Below are positions 41,488 through 50,051 of a DNA stretch of 64,000 nucleotides, one piece after another. The notes under the pieces were generated by a model. It searched no databases, was not told where the DNA came from, and saw only the letters and a program-made list of their open reading frames with translations. The stretch is from Sphingobium sp. DEHP117 (GTDB taxonomy: Bacteria > Pseudomonadota > Alphaproteobacteria > Sphingomonadales > Sphingomonadaceae): the NCBI RefSeq assembly GCF_030867385.1, contig NZ_JAPFBJ010000003.1:372001-436000 (forward strand), given 5' to 3'. The position numbers and the translations under genes are program-made. Within the stretch, counting starts at the first letter, position 1. Every line of letters starts with the position of its first letter.

Positions 41488-44400
41488 GCGGCAGTCCTCA
41501 CCGCCAGCGCATCACCATCCGGTGTAACCCGTTCGAGAATGCGGGCGGTCTTGCTCGTGCCCGAGGCAATGGTCGCGGACGCAATCCGCTGCTCATCACG
41601 CAGATCCGACAGTTCCTGTTTGAGCGCCGCCAGTCCATCGATCAGCACGGTCGCGCTGTCATTGGCGGCAGACGTCGCTGTCGCGGTCTGGGTACTCGCA
41701 AACTGCTCCCACCAAGAGGGCGTGGCGGAAGTGGCGGCCGCAGCGGTTGCCGTGTCCGTGCTGAGACCTGCCATGGCGTTGATGATCGCCACGGTCTGCT
41801 CAAGGCTGGCCGCCGTCTGCCCCTGAATAAGGGCCAGATCCTGCGCGGAGGTTGCGGCATCTGCGGCCGCTGTGAGCAGGCTCTGGCTGAGGCCCGGCAG
41901 CGACTTGGCCGCCTCCTGATCGCCAGCCCGCGCCGCGATCGTCGCTGTATTGAACTCGGAGAGCGCCTGGGCGTAGCTCTTCGTCCCGCCATCCATGGTC
42001 CCGCGAATTCGCGCGACTTCCGAAAGCAGGCTGTCGGTGATCTGCGACCATGCGGAGCGGAGCTTCTCAGCCGCAGCCGCTGCTTCATCTGCCGCCTTTT
42101 GCTGGTCCTGCAGTGCCCAGATCTGCTGTTGCAACGCCTGGTTGGACGCATCAAGCTGAGCCAGATCCAACGCCCGCAGCGCGGCCGTATCGCCCTGAAG
42201 TTCGAGCAGTTGGCGTTCGAGCGACAGACGTTCATCGGCAATGGCCGCAGCACTTGCCGCATCCTGCGCCGCGCCGATCACATCGGCAAAGGCAGGCGCG
42301 AGCTGGATCAGCGCGACATAGGCTGCACGGCCCGCCTCGGTGGTGAGATCCTGCGCTTCGACGAGCGAGCGGAAACCCGTGATGCTGTCAGGCAGGGTCA
42401 GTCCCAGGCTTTCGAAGATCCTCGCCATCTGCGCCGTCTGGACAGCAGACTGTTCGGCCTTGGTGTAAAACAGTGAGAAATAGTCTCCGGTGGCCGACGC
42501 CATGTCGCTGGCCGAACCGAACATGTCGAACAGGTTCATCCTGGCCGAGAGTGACAGGCCCTCGACCGAGGTGCCAAGCAGGCTCAGCGACGAGGTTACC
42601 GCCTCGATGCTGGAGGCCACGCGGACCACCGTTTCGAAGTAGCCTTCGCCGACCTTCTGGAACTGCTCGAGGCCGGGCACGGCGTAGCGGGCGAGATTAT
42701 CAGCCGCCGCGCCAAATATCGCTGTCAGCTTCTCCTGGATCTGGTCGCCGGTCAGGCCCTTCAGATCAATCTTGCCGATGTTGATGACAAAGCCGTTGAG
42801 CCGCGTCTGCACCTGATCAAGCGATAGCCCCAGAGGACCGGCCGCCGCCGAGATGGCATCATAGAAGCCCCGGAAGATGAGGCCGAACTGCTGCTCGAGC
42901 TCTGCGCTCGCCGCAGAATACTGGGTCGAATAACTGGAGCCGACACTGATCCCGAAGAACTTCTTCGTCTTTTTGATGTCGCTGTAATAGCTTGCGTCAA
43001 ACCCTCCCGAGAGGATCGAGCCCAGCGACTGCGCGCCGCTGTAGATGCCCTGACCGACAATGCTGGTCTTCGTACCGAACAGCGCATTGACCACGCTGCC
43101 GAGAACCTTGCCGAGACCGCCAAGCAGTTTGGCGCCAAGGAACCCGATTGCCGCGCCAATGGGTCCGGCAATGGCCATGCCAATGCCAGCACCGATCAGC
43201 GATCCGGTCTTGGAGCCCAGGAAGTTCGAGACGCCGGTCAGGACCGAATTGGTCGCTCCCAGCAGGCCTGTCAGCTTCGTGCCGGTCTGGATCCCGGCGG
43301 CAGATGCTTCGATCCCGCCAGTGCGGATAATGAGATTGGTGAGCCCGCCAATATTGGCCTCGATATTCTTGAGCGCCGCCAGCATTGCGGCGGAATAGCG
43401 CATGGTCAGCGTATCGACCTCGCGCAGATGGTCGATGGCGTTTGCGATGCTCTCGGACTTGGCGCTGGCATCGCCGAACACCGTGCCGGTGCCTTCATTG
43501 GCCGCCGGTAGCTTTTGTGAGCCGCCAAAGGCGCCGCTGATCGCAACACCCAGCGAGGCGATGACACCTGCCGTGATGGCGCCTGCGGCAATGTTGAGCG
43601 GGAATGGGAGCGAGCGGATGGCGTTCACCACCGCTTCAACCGCCTTGATTCCGGTCGTGATAATCGAGTTGCCCTGTTCGACCCCGGCGCGTGCCGTGTC
43701 GGATGCCGCCATGGCGGTGTCGCTGGTGACCTTGGCTGCGGTCTGCGCGCCAATCAGCCCGATCTTCACTGCCGCATTCTTCATGGCGATGGCCAATTCG
43801 AAGGCGCGGAACACCTTCTCGGCGGCGAGCAACGCCTTGTAGCCGTCGGACCCTTCCTTGAAAAAGCCCTTCGCGGCGGACGCGAGGTTGCCATAGTGGT
43901 TGATCTCGGCCGAGGCCTGCGCTGTGCGCGCGTCGGCATATTGGAACGAGGTCTTGCCGTATTCGCGCTCCGCATCGGCCACGCGCTTGGCGGCCGCCGC
44001 CTGCTCGGAGGCAAAGCGGGTGATCTCGACCGTGATGCCACCGATTGCGCCGCCGACCGCGCCAAAGGCATCGGCCATGCCGCGCGCAGCTACTTCCGTT
44101 GCCGAGACCATGTCCTCGAGGCTCTTGAGGTAGTCCTCCTGGCCCTTCCGCGCGAAATCCGCCTCGATAAGTGCGGTCTTGGCTTCCCGGTATCGCTCCC
44201 AGGCAGCGGCCCCGCGTTCGAGCACGATCTGCTCTTTCTCGGCTTCGAGATTGGCGAGCGCCTGTGCCTTCGTCGACTTGTCCAGCATCGCGACCTGCAG
44301 CTCGAGCGGGGCAACGGAATTACGGATGAACTCCTTCTCAGCCTGCGCCCTGGTCGCCTGTTCCCACGCTTCGCCAGCCTGAAGGATGGCAAGCCGTGCC

Positions 44401-45677
44401 TCGTCGGTCGGCGCCTTGAGTGCGGCCAAAGCAACTTCCATGCGCTTGATCTCGATCGGGGTCTTGCCGATCTTGGCAGTCTCCATCTCGAGATTGCGGG
44501 CAAAGTCTTGTGCGGCCTTCAGGGCCTTTTCAGCCTCGGTGGTCTTGGATCCCTTGGCGGCCTTGTCAGTCTTGTCGCCCCGGATCTCGTCCGCCTTCGC
44601 AGCAAGCCGGGCTTTGGCAGCCGCGATGCTGTTCTCGCGCCACTTGGCAGAGAAGCTGTCCATCATCGACATGGCATCACCAAACGCGGAGGCAAACTCG
44701 CCCCGCACCTGGGCACCCATGCGCGCAGTGGAACCGGCGAAGCTGTTTTCCATGCGCGGCAGAGCAACGCTCTCGATCCGCGAGATGGAGGAGAGCCCGA
44801 CCCGATCGAGCAGCGGGTTTACCCGGTCGACCAACCAGTTGATCGCGGCGATCGCCTTGTTCGCCATGAATTCGACGCCGCTGATCGTGAGATTGGCGGC
44901 GCCTACAGCGGCCTCGCTGATCACGCCCGGCAGCGAGGACCAGATAATCCTGATCGCATTGAACCCGCCGACCCAGCCGGCATAGATGAAGGCGATGGCG
45001 TGTTTGCCGACCGTCATCACGGCATCGAAGGCGGTCACCGCCCAGTCCTTGAGGGTCGAGAACACCGAGCCGAGGCCCAGACCATCCAACACCGTCTTCC
45101 AGAGACCCTTCATGGTATCACCGACGGTGATGCCGACTGGGCCCAGCTTCTCCATCTCCTTCTTGGTGAGACCGAGGCTCTGGGCGTATTTGTCGAGCTC
45201 GCCCGACTGCTTCACGCTCGACTGGAACATCTTGAATGCGCCGGATGCCAGCGCCGCAGCCGCGGCAGCTGCCAGCAGATAGGGATTGGTCAGCGCAGCC
45301 GCGGCCGAACTTGCCGCAAGGCCCACCAGCGCCCGGGCCATGCCGCCGATCCCGACACCCGCCTGCATGGCGATCTGACCGATCTGCGTGCCCTGCTGCA
45401 TGAACACGGTCATCGGCTTCTGCCCCGAGAACAGGCCGACAACCATGTCATTGAGCTGATAGACGAGGTTCTGGACGTGATGTCCGGCAAGCTTGGCAGA
45501 GCCTCCCATACGGGTGACACCGCCGCCGCCGACCGCATTCAGCGCCTTGTCTGCCCGGGCAGCGGAATCCGCGACATCGCCCATCGCGCCAGCCACCGTG
45601 CGCTTCATGTCGGCCATCTCCTTCTGAAGACGGGCGACATTGGTGATCATCTCAATCTCAAGGGTTCCTGCCTTCAA
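41484..45677 (-). CDS. Tail tape measure protein
   Basis: 1397 residues, the longest phage gene, as expected for a tail-length ruler. The N terminus is helical (VARLQKEMADMKRTVAGAMG), with hydrophobic stretches around residues 110-160 (ALVGLAASSAAAALTNPYLL) that form the membrane/channel part. Long coiled-coil segments lie around residues 340-560 (KAAKGSKTTEAEKALKAAQD). The C-terminal part is Ala/Gln-rich and helical (LRALDLAQLDASNQALQQQI). The start overlaps the frameshifted chaperone stop by four bases. Confidence 0.93.
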   Translation of the reverse strand: MKAGTLEIEMITNVARLQKEMADMKRTVAGAMGDVADSAARADKALNAVGGGGVTRMGGSAKLAGHHVQNLVYQLNDMVVGLFSGQKPMTVFMQQGTQIGQIAMQAGVGIGGMARALVGLAASSAAAALTNPYLLAAAAAAALASGAFKMFQSSVKQSGELDKYAQSLGLTKKEMEKLGPVGITVGDTMKGLWKTVLDGLGLGSVFSTLKDWAVTAFDAVMTVGKHAIAFIYAGWVGGFNAIRIIWSSLPGVISEAAVGAANLTISGVEFMANKAIAAINWLVDRVNPLLDRVGLSSISRIESVALPRMENSFAGSTARMGAQVRGEFASAFGDAMSMMDSFSAKWRENSIAAAKARLAAKADEIRGDKTDKAAKGSKTTEAEKALKAAQDFARNLEMETAKIGKTPIEIKRMEVALAALKAPTDEARLAILQAGEAWEQATRAQAEKEFIRNSVAPLELQVAMLDKSTKAQALANLEAEKEQIVLERGAAAWERYREAKTALIEADFARKGQEDYLKSLEDMVSATEVAARGMADAFGAVGGAIGGITVEITRFASEQAAAAKRVADAEREYGKTSFQYADARTAQASAEINHYGNLASAAKGFFKEGSDGYKALLAAEKVFRAFELAIAMKNAAVKIGLIGAQTAAKVTSDTAMAASDTARAGVEQGNSIITTGIKAVEAVVNAIRSLPFPLNIAAGAITAGVIASLGVAISGAFGGSQKLPAANEGTGTVFGDASAKSESIANAIDHLREVDTLTMRYSAAMLAALKNIEANIGGLTNLIIRTGGIEASAAGIQTGTKLTGLLGATNSVLTGVSNFLGSKTGSLIGAGIGMAIAGPIGAAIGFLGAKLLGGLGKVLGSVVNALFGTKTSIVGQGIYSGAQSLGSILSGGFDASYYSDIKKTKKFFGISVGSSYSTQYSAASAELEQQFGLIFRGFYDAISAAAGPLGLSLDQVQTRLNGFVINIGKIDLKGLTGDQIQEKLTAIFGAAADNLARYAVPGLEQFQKVGEGYFETVVRVASSIEAVTSSLSLLGTSVEGLSLSARMNLFDMFGSASDMASATGDYFSLFYTKAEQSAVQTAQMARIFESLGLTLPDSITGFRSLVEAQDLTTEAGRAAYVALIQLAPAFADVIGAAQDAASAAAIADERLSLERQLLELQGDTAALRALDLAQLDASNQALQQQIWALQDQQKAADEAAAAAEKLRSAWSQITDSLLSEVARIRGTMDGGTKSYAQALSEFNTATIAARAGDQEAAKSLPGLSQSLLTAAADAATSAQDLALIQGQTAASLEQTVAIINAMAGLSTDTATAAAATSATPSWWEQFASTQTATATSAANDSATVLIDGLAALKQELSDLRDEQRIASATIASGTSKTARILERVTPDGDALAVRTAA

Positions 45678-46153
45678 GGCTGTTCTCCCTTCGACAGCGT
45701 CATCGCTCGGAAGGCATTGGTGACCTTCCGAGAGACTTCATCACGGTTGAGACTGGATGTGGCAGTCCAGGGCGGCGGACAGTCAGGCTCGCGGGCCCGG
45801 ACGGTTTCTGCGACGAACTCGACTGACAGACGGCGCAGCAGCCTGGCGATCCATGGCGGTAGGTCGTGCCCAATGCAGCGCTGCCAGTGCTCGATGGAGC
45901 CCCATGAAATGGGAACTGCGCCCATGCCGCCGGGATCGGTTGGCCCGACCTCCATGAGCCAGTCGATTACCCATGGGGTACGGATCGGTGGAAAGTCGGG
46001 AGCAAGATCGTCGATTGCCATCCGCTGCAGCCGGGTCAGCGGCTCAGCGTCTGTCTCCGGCCTGGTGTGCTTGGTAGCGCGCGGCTTGGGCGCCGTGCCA
46101 AGCCACGCCAGTTGGCGGACGTAAAGGCTCAGCTCAGACCTGAGCTCTTCGTA
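45674..46153 (-). CDS. Tail assembly chaperone extension (gpT-like), made by -1 frameshift from gpG-like gene
   Basis: This frame has no credible start of its own near its beginning and stays open back to the slippery site at 46153-46159. After a -1 shift translation continues as [19 protein letters not shown], then PKPRATKHTRPETD, PDFPPIRTPWVIDWLMEVG, and ends KVTNAFRAMTLSKGEQP, adding about 159 residues to the 131-residue G part (about 290 in total). An ATG at 46021 exists but is unlikely to be used. In lambda the G-GT pair binds the tape measure before tail polymerisation; here the stop overlaps the tape measure start. Confidence 0.82.
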   Translation of the reverse strand, partial: YEELRSELSLYVRQLAWLGTAPKPRATKHTRPETDAEPLTRLQRMAIDDLAPDFPPIRTPWVIDWLMEVGPTDPGGMGAVPISWGSIEHWQRCIGHDLPPWIARLLRRLSVEFVAETVRAREPDCPPPWTATSSLNRDEVSRKVTNAFRAMTLSKGEQP

Positions 46154-46545
46154 AAATTTGCCCAGTCATTGATGTGCGCGGCAACCTGAGTGGCGATGAA
46201 CCCGATCGAGGGATCGGCATAGGCCTTGCGGAACAGTTCCTGACCGTCGAGGCCGTTTGCTGGCGGATAGGTGAAGCCGTTGAAACTCACCGTGCAGGCG
46301 GCGAGGAAATCGGCCTGTTCGGCGAGCTTTTCCTCGGCCGACTGGTCCATCTTCCCGCGCTTCTTGATCTTGTCCATCAGCTGGTTCTGCTGGCGGGCCT
46401 GGGCGCGCTGGTAGACCTTCGAGCCCGGACCATAGACCGTGATCGAGAGGCGCTTGCCCTTGTCGTCGAACAGCGGGGCATCGTCGCCGCCGACCAGTTC
46501 CAGGGTCGAGGTGTCGGTCGCGGCAAGCGTGGTGATGTCAAACAT
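46129..46545 (-). CDS. Tail assembly chaperone (gpG-like)
   Basis: 138 residues starting at [12 protein letters not shown] behind AAGGAACACC. The short form ends SSGLS. It is soluble, with a beta N terminus ([20 protein letters not shown]) and a helical C-terminal half ([40 protein letters not shown]). Order and size fit the gpG-type chaperone between the tail tube and tape measure genes. The last codons carry the frameshift signal that produces the longer GT form. Confidence 0.85.
   Translation of the reverse strand: MFDITTLAATDTSTLELVGGDDAPLFDDKGKRLSITVYGPGSKVYQRAQARQQNQLMDKIKKRGKMDQSAEEKLAEQADFLAACTVSFNGFTYPPANGLDGQELFRKAYADPSIGFIATQVAAHINDWANFTKSSGLS
46131..46159 (-). promoter_or_regulatory. 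Programmed -1 ribosomal frameshift signal (A AAT TTT plus hairpin)
   Basis: On the minus strand the heptamer A AAT TTT (46159-46153) is in phase with the gpG codons GCA AAT TTT ACG, the X XXY YYZ form. Six bases later a stem AGCTCA-GGTC-TGAGCT (46146-46131) ends on the first base of the gpG stop codon. The -1 frame beyond is open into the T part. This is the canonical signal layout of tail assembly chaperones. Confidence 0.85.
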
Positions 46546-46628
46546 TGGTGTTCCTTTGCCTGTTGGTTTTATCCCGGGTTGTGCCCTGCAATTGCGGGCA
46601 GTCATCACCTCTGGCAGAGAGTTGCAGG

Positions 46629-46952
46629 ATGACAGCCGCTATCTATTTTCTGGCCGCCTTCGCTGAAATTGCAGGCTGCTTTGCCTTTTGGGCATGGCTG
46701 CGGCTGGACAAATCACCGCTATGGGTCATTCCGGGCGTGGCATCGTTGTGTCTGTTTGCCTACCTGCTGACCCACGTCGAAAGTGATTATGCGGGTCGTG
46801 CCTTCGCTGCTTATGGCGGGGTCTATATTGTATCTTCGCTCTTGTGGCTTTGGATTGTCGAAGGCGCGAGGCCGGATCGATGGGATCTGATGGGGGCGCT
46901 GGTTTGTCTGGCCGGTGCCGCAATCATTCTTTTCGCGCCGCGAGCAGCCTGA
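46629..46952 (+). CDS. ynfA: YnfA family (UPF0060) small membrane protein, opposite strand to phage genes
   Basis: 107 residues from ATG at 46629 with GCAGGATG context. Four membrane helices are visible: [56 protein letters not shown] and [18 protein letters not shown]. The [22 protein letters not shown] end is the family signature. YnfA proteins are SMR-like and linked to export of toxic compounds, though this is not well settled. It lies between the tail tube and chaperone genes on the plus strand, while every neighbour is on the minus strand: a moron-type insertion. Confidence 0.9.
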   Translation: MTAAIYFLAAFAEIAGCFAFWAWLRLDKSPLWVIPGVASLCLFAYLLTHVESDYAGRAFAAYGGVYIVSSLLWLWIVEGARPDRWDLMGALVCLAGAAIILFAPRAA

Positions 46953-46964
46953 AGCCAAGAAACC

Positions 46965-47426
46965 TTAAGGCGCCAACACTTCCACGATGCCCACACCGGC
47001 GGAATTGGTTGTGAGTTCCAGCGCCACCGTGGCGGTTGTGATCTGGTCGACCGAGCCCACGTTGACCTTGAAGCTCATCACCTGAGCCTGGAAGTAGTAC
47101 TTGTCCCCGTTCTGGGTGGTGACGAGGAAGCTGTGATCGGCATCCGAGATCGAGGCAGATTTCAGCAGGATCTGGCCCGCGTCATCGGTGTCGAGGCCGA
47201 GCTGAATCTGCATCGTCCCCTGATTGAAGCTGCCCTTCTTCTTGACGACGCCGCGGCTGCCGACAGGGTTGAAGGTCACAAGATTGAACTCGCGGCCGAA
47301 CTCGCCCAGGTCGGACACTTCGCCGACCACTGTCATGGTGAGCGCGTTGTAGCCGGTGGCATCGAAGGTCGCAGGGGTAGAGGCCGACACCTTTAGCGTG
47401 GTGCCAGCGGAAGTCCGAACGGTCAT
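46965..47426 (-). CDS. Major tail tube protein
   Basis: 153 residues, beta-rich, of the TP901-1/lambda-V type: TVRTSAGTTLKVSASTPATF, LTMTVVGEVSDLGEFGREF, RGVVKKKGSFNQGTMQIQLG, and DKYYFQAQVMSFKVNVG at the end. Such proteins stack as hexamers to form the tail tube. It lies between the head-tail completion genes and the chaperone, as in other siphoviruses. Confidence 0.85.
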   Translation of the reverse strand: MTVRTSAGTTLKVSASTPATFDATGYNALTMTVVGEVSDLGEFGREFNLVTFNPVGSRGVVKKKGSFNQGTMQIQLGLDTDDAGQILLKSASISDADHSFLVTTQNGDKYYFQAQVMSFKVNVGSVDQITTATVALELTTNSAGVGIVEVLAP

Positions 47427-47452
47427 GGCAATGGGTCCTTATGAAGGTGAGG

Positions 47453-47860
47453 CTACGGGCGGGCCTCGTTGAATGAGACGCGGAAGTCCTGCGTCTGCAT
47501 GTGGATGCCGGTCTCCTCGTCGAGGAAATCAGGTCCGGCGGAATCGGTGTGCACGGTGACGTCGCTCAACCCATCGATCTGGGGCATCTTGTCGGCGGCC
47601 GCCTTGCGGATCGCGGCAAGAATGGCCTTGGTTTCAGGATAAGTGCGCGCCAGCACAGTCACCTGGACCCGTTCGGTCACGCGGCGCTTGGGGCCCGGCG
47701 CGGGGATGTTGCGATCAACGCTGCTGACCGACATCAGCGAGATTGCGGGGAACACTGTGCCTTGCGGCAGGCTACCGGCCGCAATCCGCACCTCCGGCAC
47801 GAGCGCCGTCAGCCCGGTGTCGACCACCAGGAGCGAGCGGACGGCAATAACCCCGTTCAT
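47453..47860 (-). CDS. Tail completion/terminator protein, DUF3168 family
   Basis: 135 residues. Signs of DUF3168 are AVRSLLVVDTGLTALVP, GTVFPAISLMSVSSVDR, RRVTERVQVTVLARTYPE and HMQTQDFRVSFNEARP. This family caps the tail tube at the head end (gpU-like). It overlaps the gp10-like gene by four bases and precedes the tail tube gene. Confidence 0.85.
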   Translation of the reverse strand: MNGVIAVRSLLVVDTGLTALVPEVRIAAGSLPQGTVFPAISLMSVSSVDRNIPAPGPKRRVTERVQVTVLARTYPETKAILAAIRKAAADKMPQIDGLSDVTVHTDSAGPDFLDEETGIHMQTQDFRVSFNEARP

Positions 47861-48420
47861 TCGTCATCGACCTCAAGGGTCGGGGCACGAAGGTCGCCGA
47901 TCTGGACGCGGTGGGCGATATAGGCCCCCATCGCGTTGACGGCTTCTTCCGCCTTTTGGTCGAGCGCGGGGCGCAGGAAAGGTCTGGCAGCATGCCCGGG
48001 GTGCATAACGACGGGCCCGACAAAGTTCTCGCCGATCTTGAGGCTGCCGCGCTTCAGCATCTTGTTCATCGTGCCGATCGAGACCGCGCGGGGACCATGC
48101 CGGGTCTGACGGACCGGCTTGTCGACATCGGACACCGAGATCAGGTGGGGCGCGACGCCATATTCGACGAAGAGGCCGAGATAAGAGCCGCTCCCGCGCA
48201 ATTTGACGTAGGACGAGAGCTTGGATCCGTCTGTTCGGGTACCGATCCCAATCGCCTTCTTGAGCTTGCCGGTGCGGACCGGGACATTGGCCTTGGCCTG
48301 CTGCTGGATCACCTTGGCCCCGGCTCTAAGACCGCCACGGATGACGTTGCGCTCCAGGTTTTTGGGCAGTTCGTCGAGCAGACGCAGCAGTTCCGGGCCG
48401 CCCTTGAGGCTGATGGTCAT
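47857..48420 (-). CDS. HK97 gp10-like head-tail protein
   Basis: 187 residues. It starts MTISLKGGPELLRLLDELPK and shows the family block ERNVIRGGLRAGAKVIQQQA, KANVPVRTGKLKKAIGIGT. A second block follows: GSYLGLFVEYGVAPHLISVS and HPGHAARPFLRPALDQKAEE. gp10-type proteins complete the neck between connector and tail. It overlaps both neighbours by four bases. Confidence 0.9.
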   Translation of the reverse strand: MTISLKGGPELLRLLDELPKNLERNVIRGGLRAGAKVIQQQAKANVPVRTGKLKKAIGIGTRTDGSKLSSYVKLRGSGSYLGLFVEYGVAPHLISVSDVDKPVRQTRHGPRAVSIGTMNKMLKRGSLKIGENFVGPVVMHPGHAARPFLRPALDQKAEEAVNAMGAYIAHRVQIGDLRAPTLEVDDE

Positions 48421-48770
48421 GGGGCTGCTCCTTCACTGGAGAGTTCTTCGGCCAAGATCTCCATGGCCTTCCGCCGACCCAGTGTGGCCGGGCCAGAAAT
48501 GATCTGATGGGTGCGGTTAGTGATGATAATTCGCATGTCCGCCGAAAGACCGGCGAGATAGCGGATGCGGATGCGGACAGGCCGGCGTCCGATCTGGATG
48601 TTGTCCGCCAATCGCTCAGCCCGTGAGGGCAGAATGTCCTTCACCTCGGCCCATACGCAGGCAAATTCGGTCCAAGTGACAGTTTCAGTGCCGTATTGCG
48701 GATCGTGGGCGACTAGCTTCCGCTCAATCCGGATCCGGGTGTCGAGCCTGGAGGCTAGATCCAGCGACAT
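48417..48770 (-). CDS. Head-tail adaptor (SPP1 gp16-like/phage head closure)
   Basis: 117 residues with the family pattern: LASRLDTRIRIERKLVAHD, TVTWTEFACVWAEVKDILPS, RAERLADNIQIGRRPVRIR and ADMRIIITNRTHQIISGPA. These small beta-barrel proteins close the head and bind the connector. It overlaps the connector gene by 16 bases and the gp10 gene by four. Confidence 0.88.
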   Translation of the reverse strand: MSLDLASRLDTRIRIERKLVAHDPQYGTETVTWTEFACVWAEVKDILPSRAERLADNIQIGRRPVRIRIRYLAGLSADMRIIITNRTHQIISGPATLGRRKAMEILAEELSSEGAAP

Positions 48771-49297
48771 TTTAGCTGACCCACCAGCGTATCGAAGGCG
48801 AGACAGGGACCGCCTTCCCGGTTTTCGAACATCGCGGCGGTTTTGACCAGGATCGCGGCGCGGGCGATCGCCAAATCAGGGTCGTTCTCGCTAAATCCAG
48901 CCGACAGCGTGATCCGTATCAGGCTGTCTGCGCGCAGTTCCGGCCATGATTTTCCGAATGCCGGGCGGATACGGGTGAACCTATGCCGCCGGCGGGTGAC
49001 ATAGACCGTTTCTGGGAGTGTAACCATTGCCCCGCTGGCTGCCATGTAACGTATTTCTGCCACCGTGCAGGGCCGGACCGGCACGGTGATCTCGTCTTTC
49101 CAGCCTTCGAGCTGCAGTTCGAGAGTCTGTTCGCACAGCTTCAGGCCCGTCTGCTGCTCAAGCTCGGCCTGGGCGGCATCAAGCTTCGCGCCCAGCAGCA
49201 GGTCCTCGTCATGGGCATCAAGGCGCAGCTGCTGGCGCGCTTCCTCGAGCGTCACGGCCCGGTCCTGAGGCGGCTCGAGCGTGACAATCTCGGACAT
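48755..49297 (-). CDS. Head-tail connector protein (gp6/gp15-like)
   Basis: 180 residues. VTLEEARQQLRLDAHDEDLL near the N terminus and KLDAAQAELEQQTGLKLCEQ are typical of gp6-like connectors (short helices that pack under the portal). The later part has TLELQLEGWKDEITVPVRPC and a C-terminal helical AIARAAILVKTAAMFENREG. It is placed after the capsid genes and before the adaptor. Confidence 0.88.
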   Translation of the reverse strand: MSEIVTLEPPQDRAVTLEEARQQLRLDAHDEDLLLGAKLDAAQAELEQQTGLKLCEQTLELQLEGWKDEITVPVRPCTVAEIRYMAASGAMVTLPETVYVTRRRHRFTRIRPAFGKSWPELRADSLIRITLSAGFSENDPDLAIARAAILVKTAAMFENREGGPCLAFDTLVGQLKCRWI

Positions 49298-49560
49298 TAT
49301 TCGGCCTTGGTGCGGGGGTTGGCGCCGGCCTTGTTGGCAATCGGCGGCTGCTGGGCAGGTTCAGCGGTTTCCGGAGCCTCAGACTCAGGTGCTGCAGCCG
49401 GCTTAGACTTGGTGGTCGGCGCCCCATCGACTTCAATGGCAAGTCCGCGCTCAATCAGGCTTTTGCCCGCAAGATCATCGATCCCGAAGATCTCGCCGGT
49501 AGTGATGTTGTCGGAGCTCACCGAGCTAACGTGAATGGTATCGAGTGCACGAAGGAACAT
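49297..49560 (-). CDS. Small phage protein, unknown
   Basis: 87 residues. The first half is ordered (FLRALDTIHVSSVSSDNITT, GEIFGIDDLAGKSLIERGLA), the rest Pro/Ala/Glu/Lys-rich and disordered (KSKPAAAPESEAPETAEPAQ). It lies between the YkvA-like gene and the connector and overlaps the connector start by one base. Position suggests a head accessory protein. Confidence 0.62.
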   Translation of the reverse strand: MFLRALDTIHVSSVSSDNITTGEIFGIDDLAGKSLIERGLAIEVDGAPTTKSKPAAAPESEAPETAEPAQQPPIANKAGANPRTKAE

Positions 49561-49588
49561 CGCTCACCTCCGGAAAAAAGGGAAAGGT

Positions 49589-49975
49589 TCAGCCTGCGCG
49601 CGACAGGAGAAGGGCAACAGCACCGAGAGCTGCCAGCCATAACAGCACGACCACTATGGCCGCGCGCCAGCTCCTTGTGACCATCATCCCCGCCGCCTTG
49701 CTGCGCAGTTCGGTCATAAGGCCTGGCTCTACCAGTCGTACCGCGAGCCAAATGCCGAGCGGGACAATCAGGAGATCGTCGAGAAGACCAAGCACCGGGA
49801 TAAAGTCGGGTATCAGGTCTATGGGGCTGAGAGCATAGGCTGCCACAGCTCCCGCCAAAAACTTTGCAAGCCGCGGAACACGAGGGTCACGCGCAGCCAG
49901 CCACAAGGCGATGACGTCTTGCTTCAGGTTTTTCGCCCAGGCTCTGAGTGACACGAGCATTTCGTAAAGGATCAT
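49589..49975 (-). CDS. YkvA/DUF1232 family membrane protein, phage-carried
   Basis: About 128 residues from the ATG at 49975 (an in-frame TTG lies 24 bases upstream). The DUF1232 motif is clear: [40 protein letters not shown], followed by one more membrane segment ([20 protein letters not shown]). YkvA-type proteins are bacterial, not structural phage proteins. It sits between the capsid terminator and the small head gene and reads as extra cargo. Confidence 0.85.
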   Translation of the reverse strand: MILYEMLVSLRAWAKNLKQDVIALWLAARDPRVPRLAKFLAGAVAAYALSPIDLIPDFIPVLGLLDDLLIVPLGIWLAVRLVEPGLMTELRSKAAGMMVTRSWRAAIVVVLLWLAALGAVALLLSRAG

Positions 49976-50015
49976 GCAGGTGATCCCAAGTTGCTGCAAG
50001 CACGTCAGAATAAAG

Positions 50016-50044
50016 GAAGGGCGGACCGAAGCCGGCCGCCCTTC
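50016..50044 (-). terminator. Rho-independent terminator after the major capsid gene
   Basis: On the minus strand GAAGGGCGG and CCGCCCTTC form a 9-bp stem around an 11-nt loop, followed by CTTTATTC. It lies just after the capsid stop. Confidence 0.8.
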
Positions 50045-50051
50045 TCATTAA

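Noticed and set aside
45674..46021. A stand-alone 115-residue gene with ATG at 46021
   Set aside because: The frame is open upstream to a phased slippery heptamer and there is no ribosome site before 46021; a frameshift extension explains it better.
43896..46124. A 742-residue plus-strand open frame opposite the tape measure gene
   Set aside because: Shadow of the tape measure coding; it also covers the chaperone extension and has no start signal or domain.
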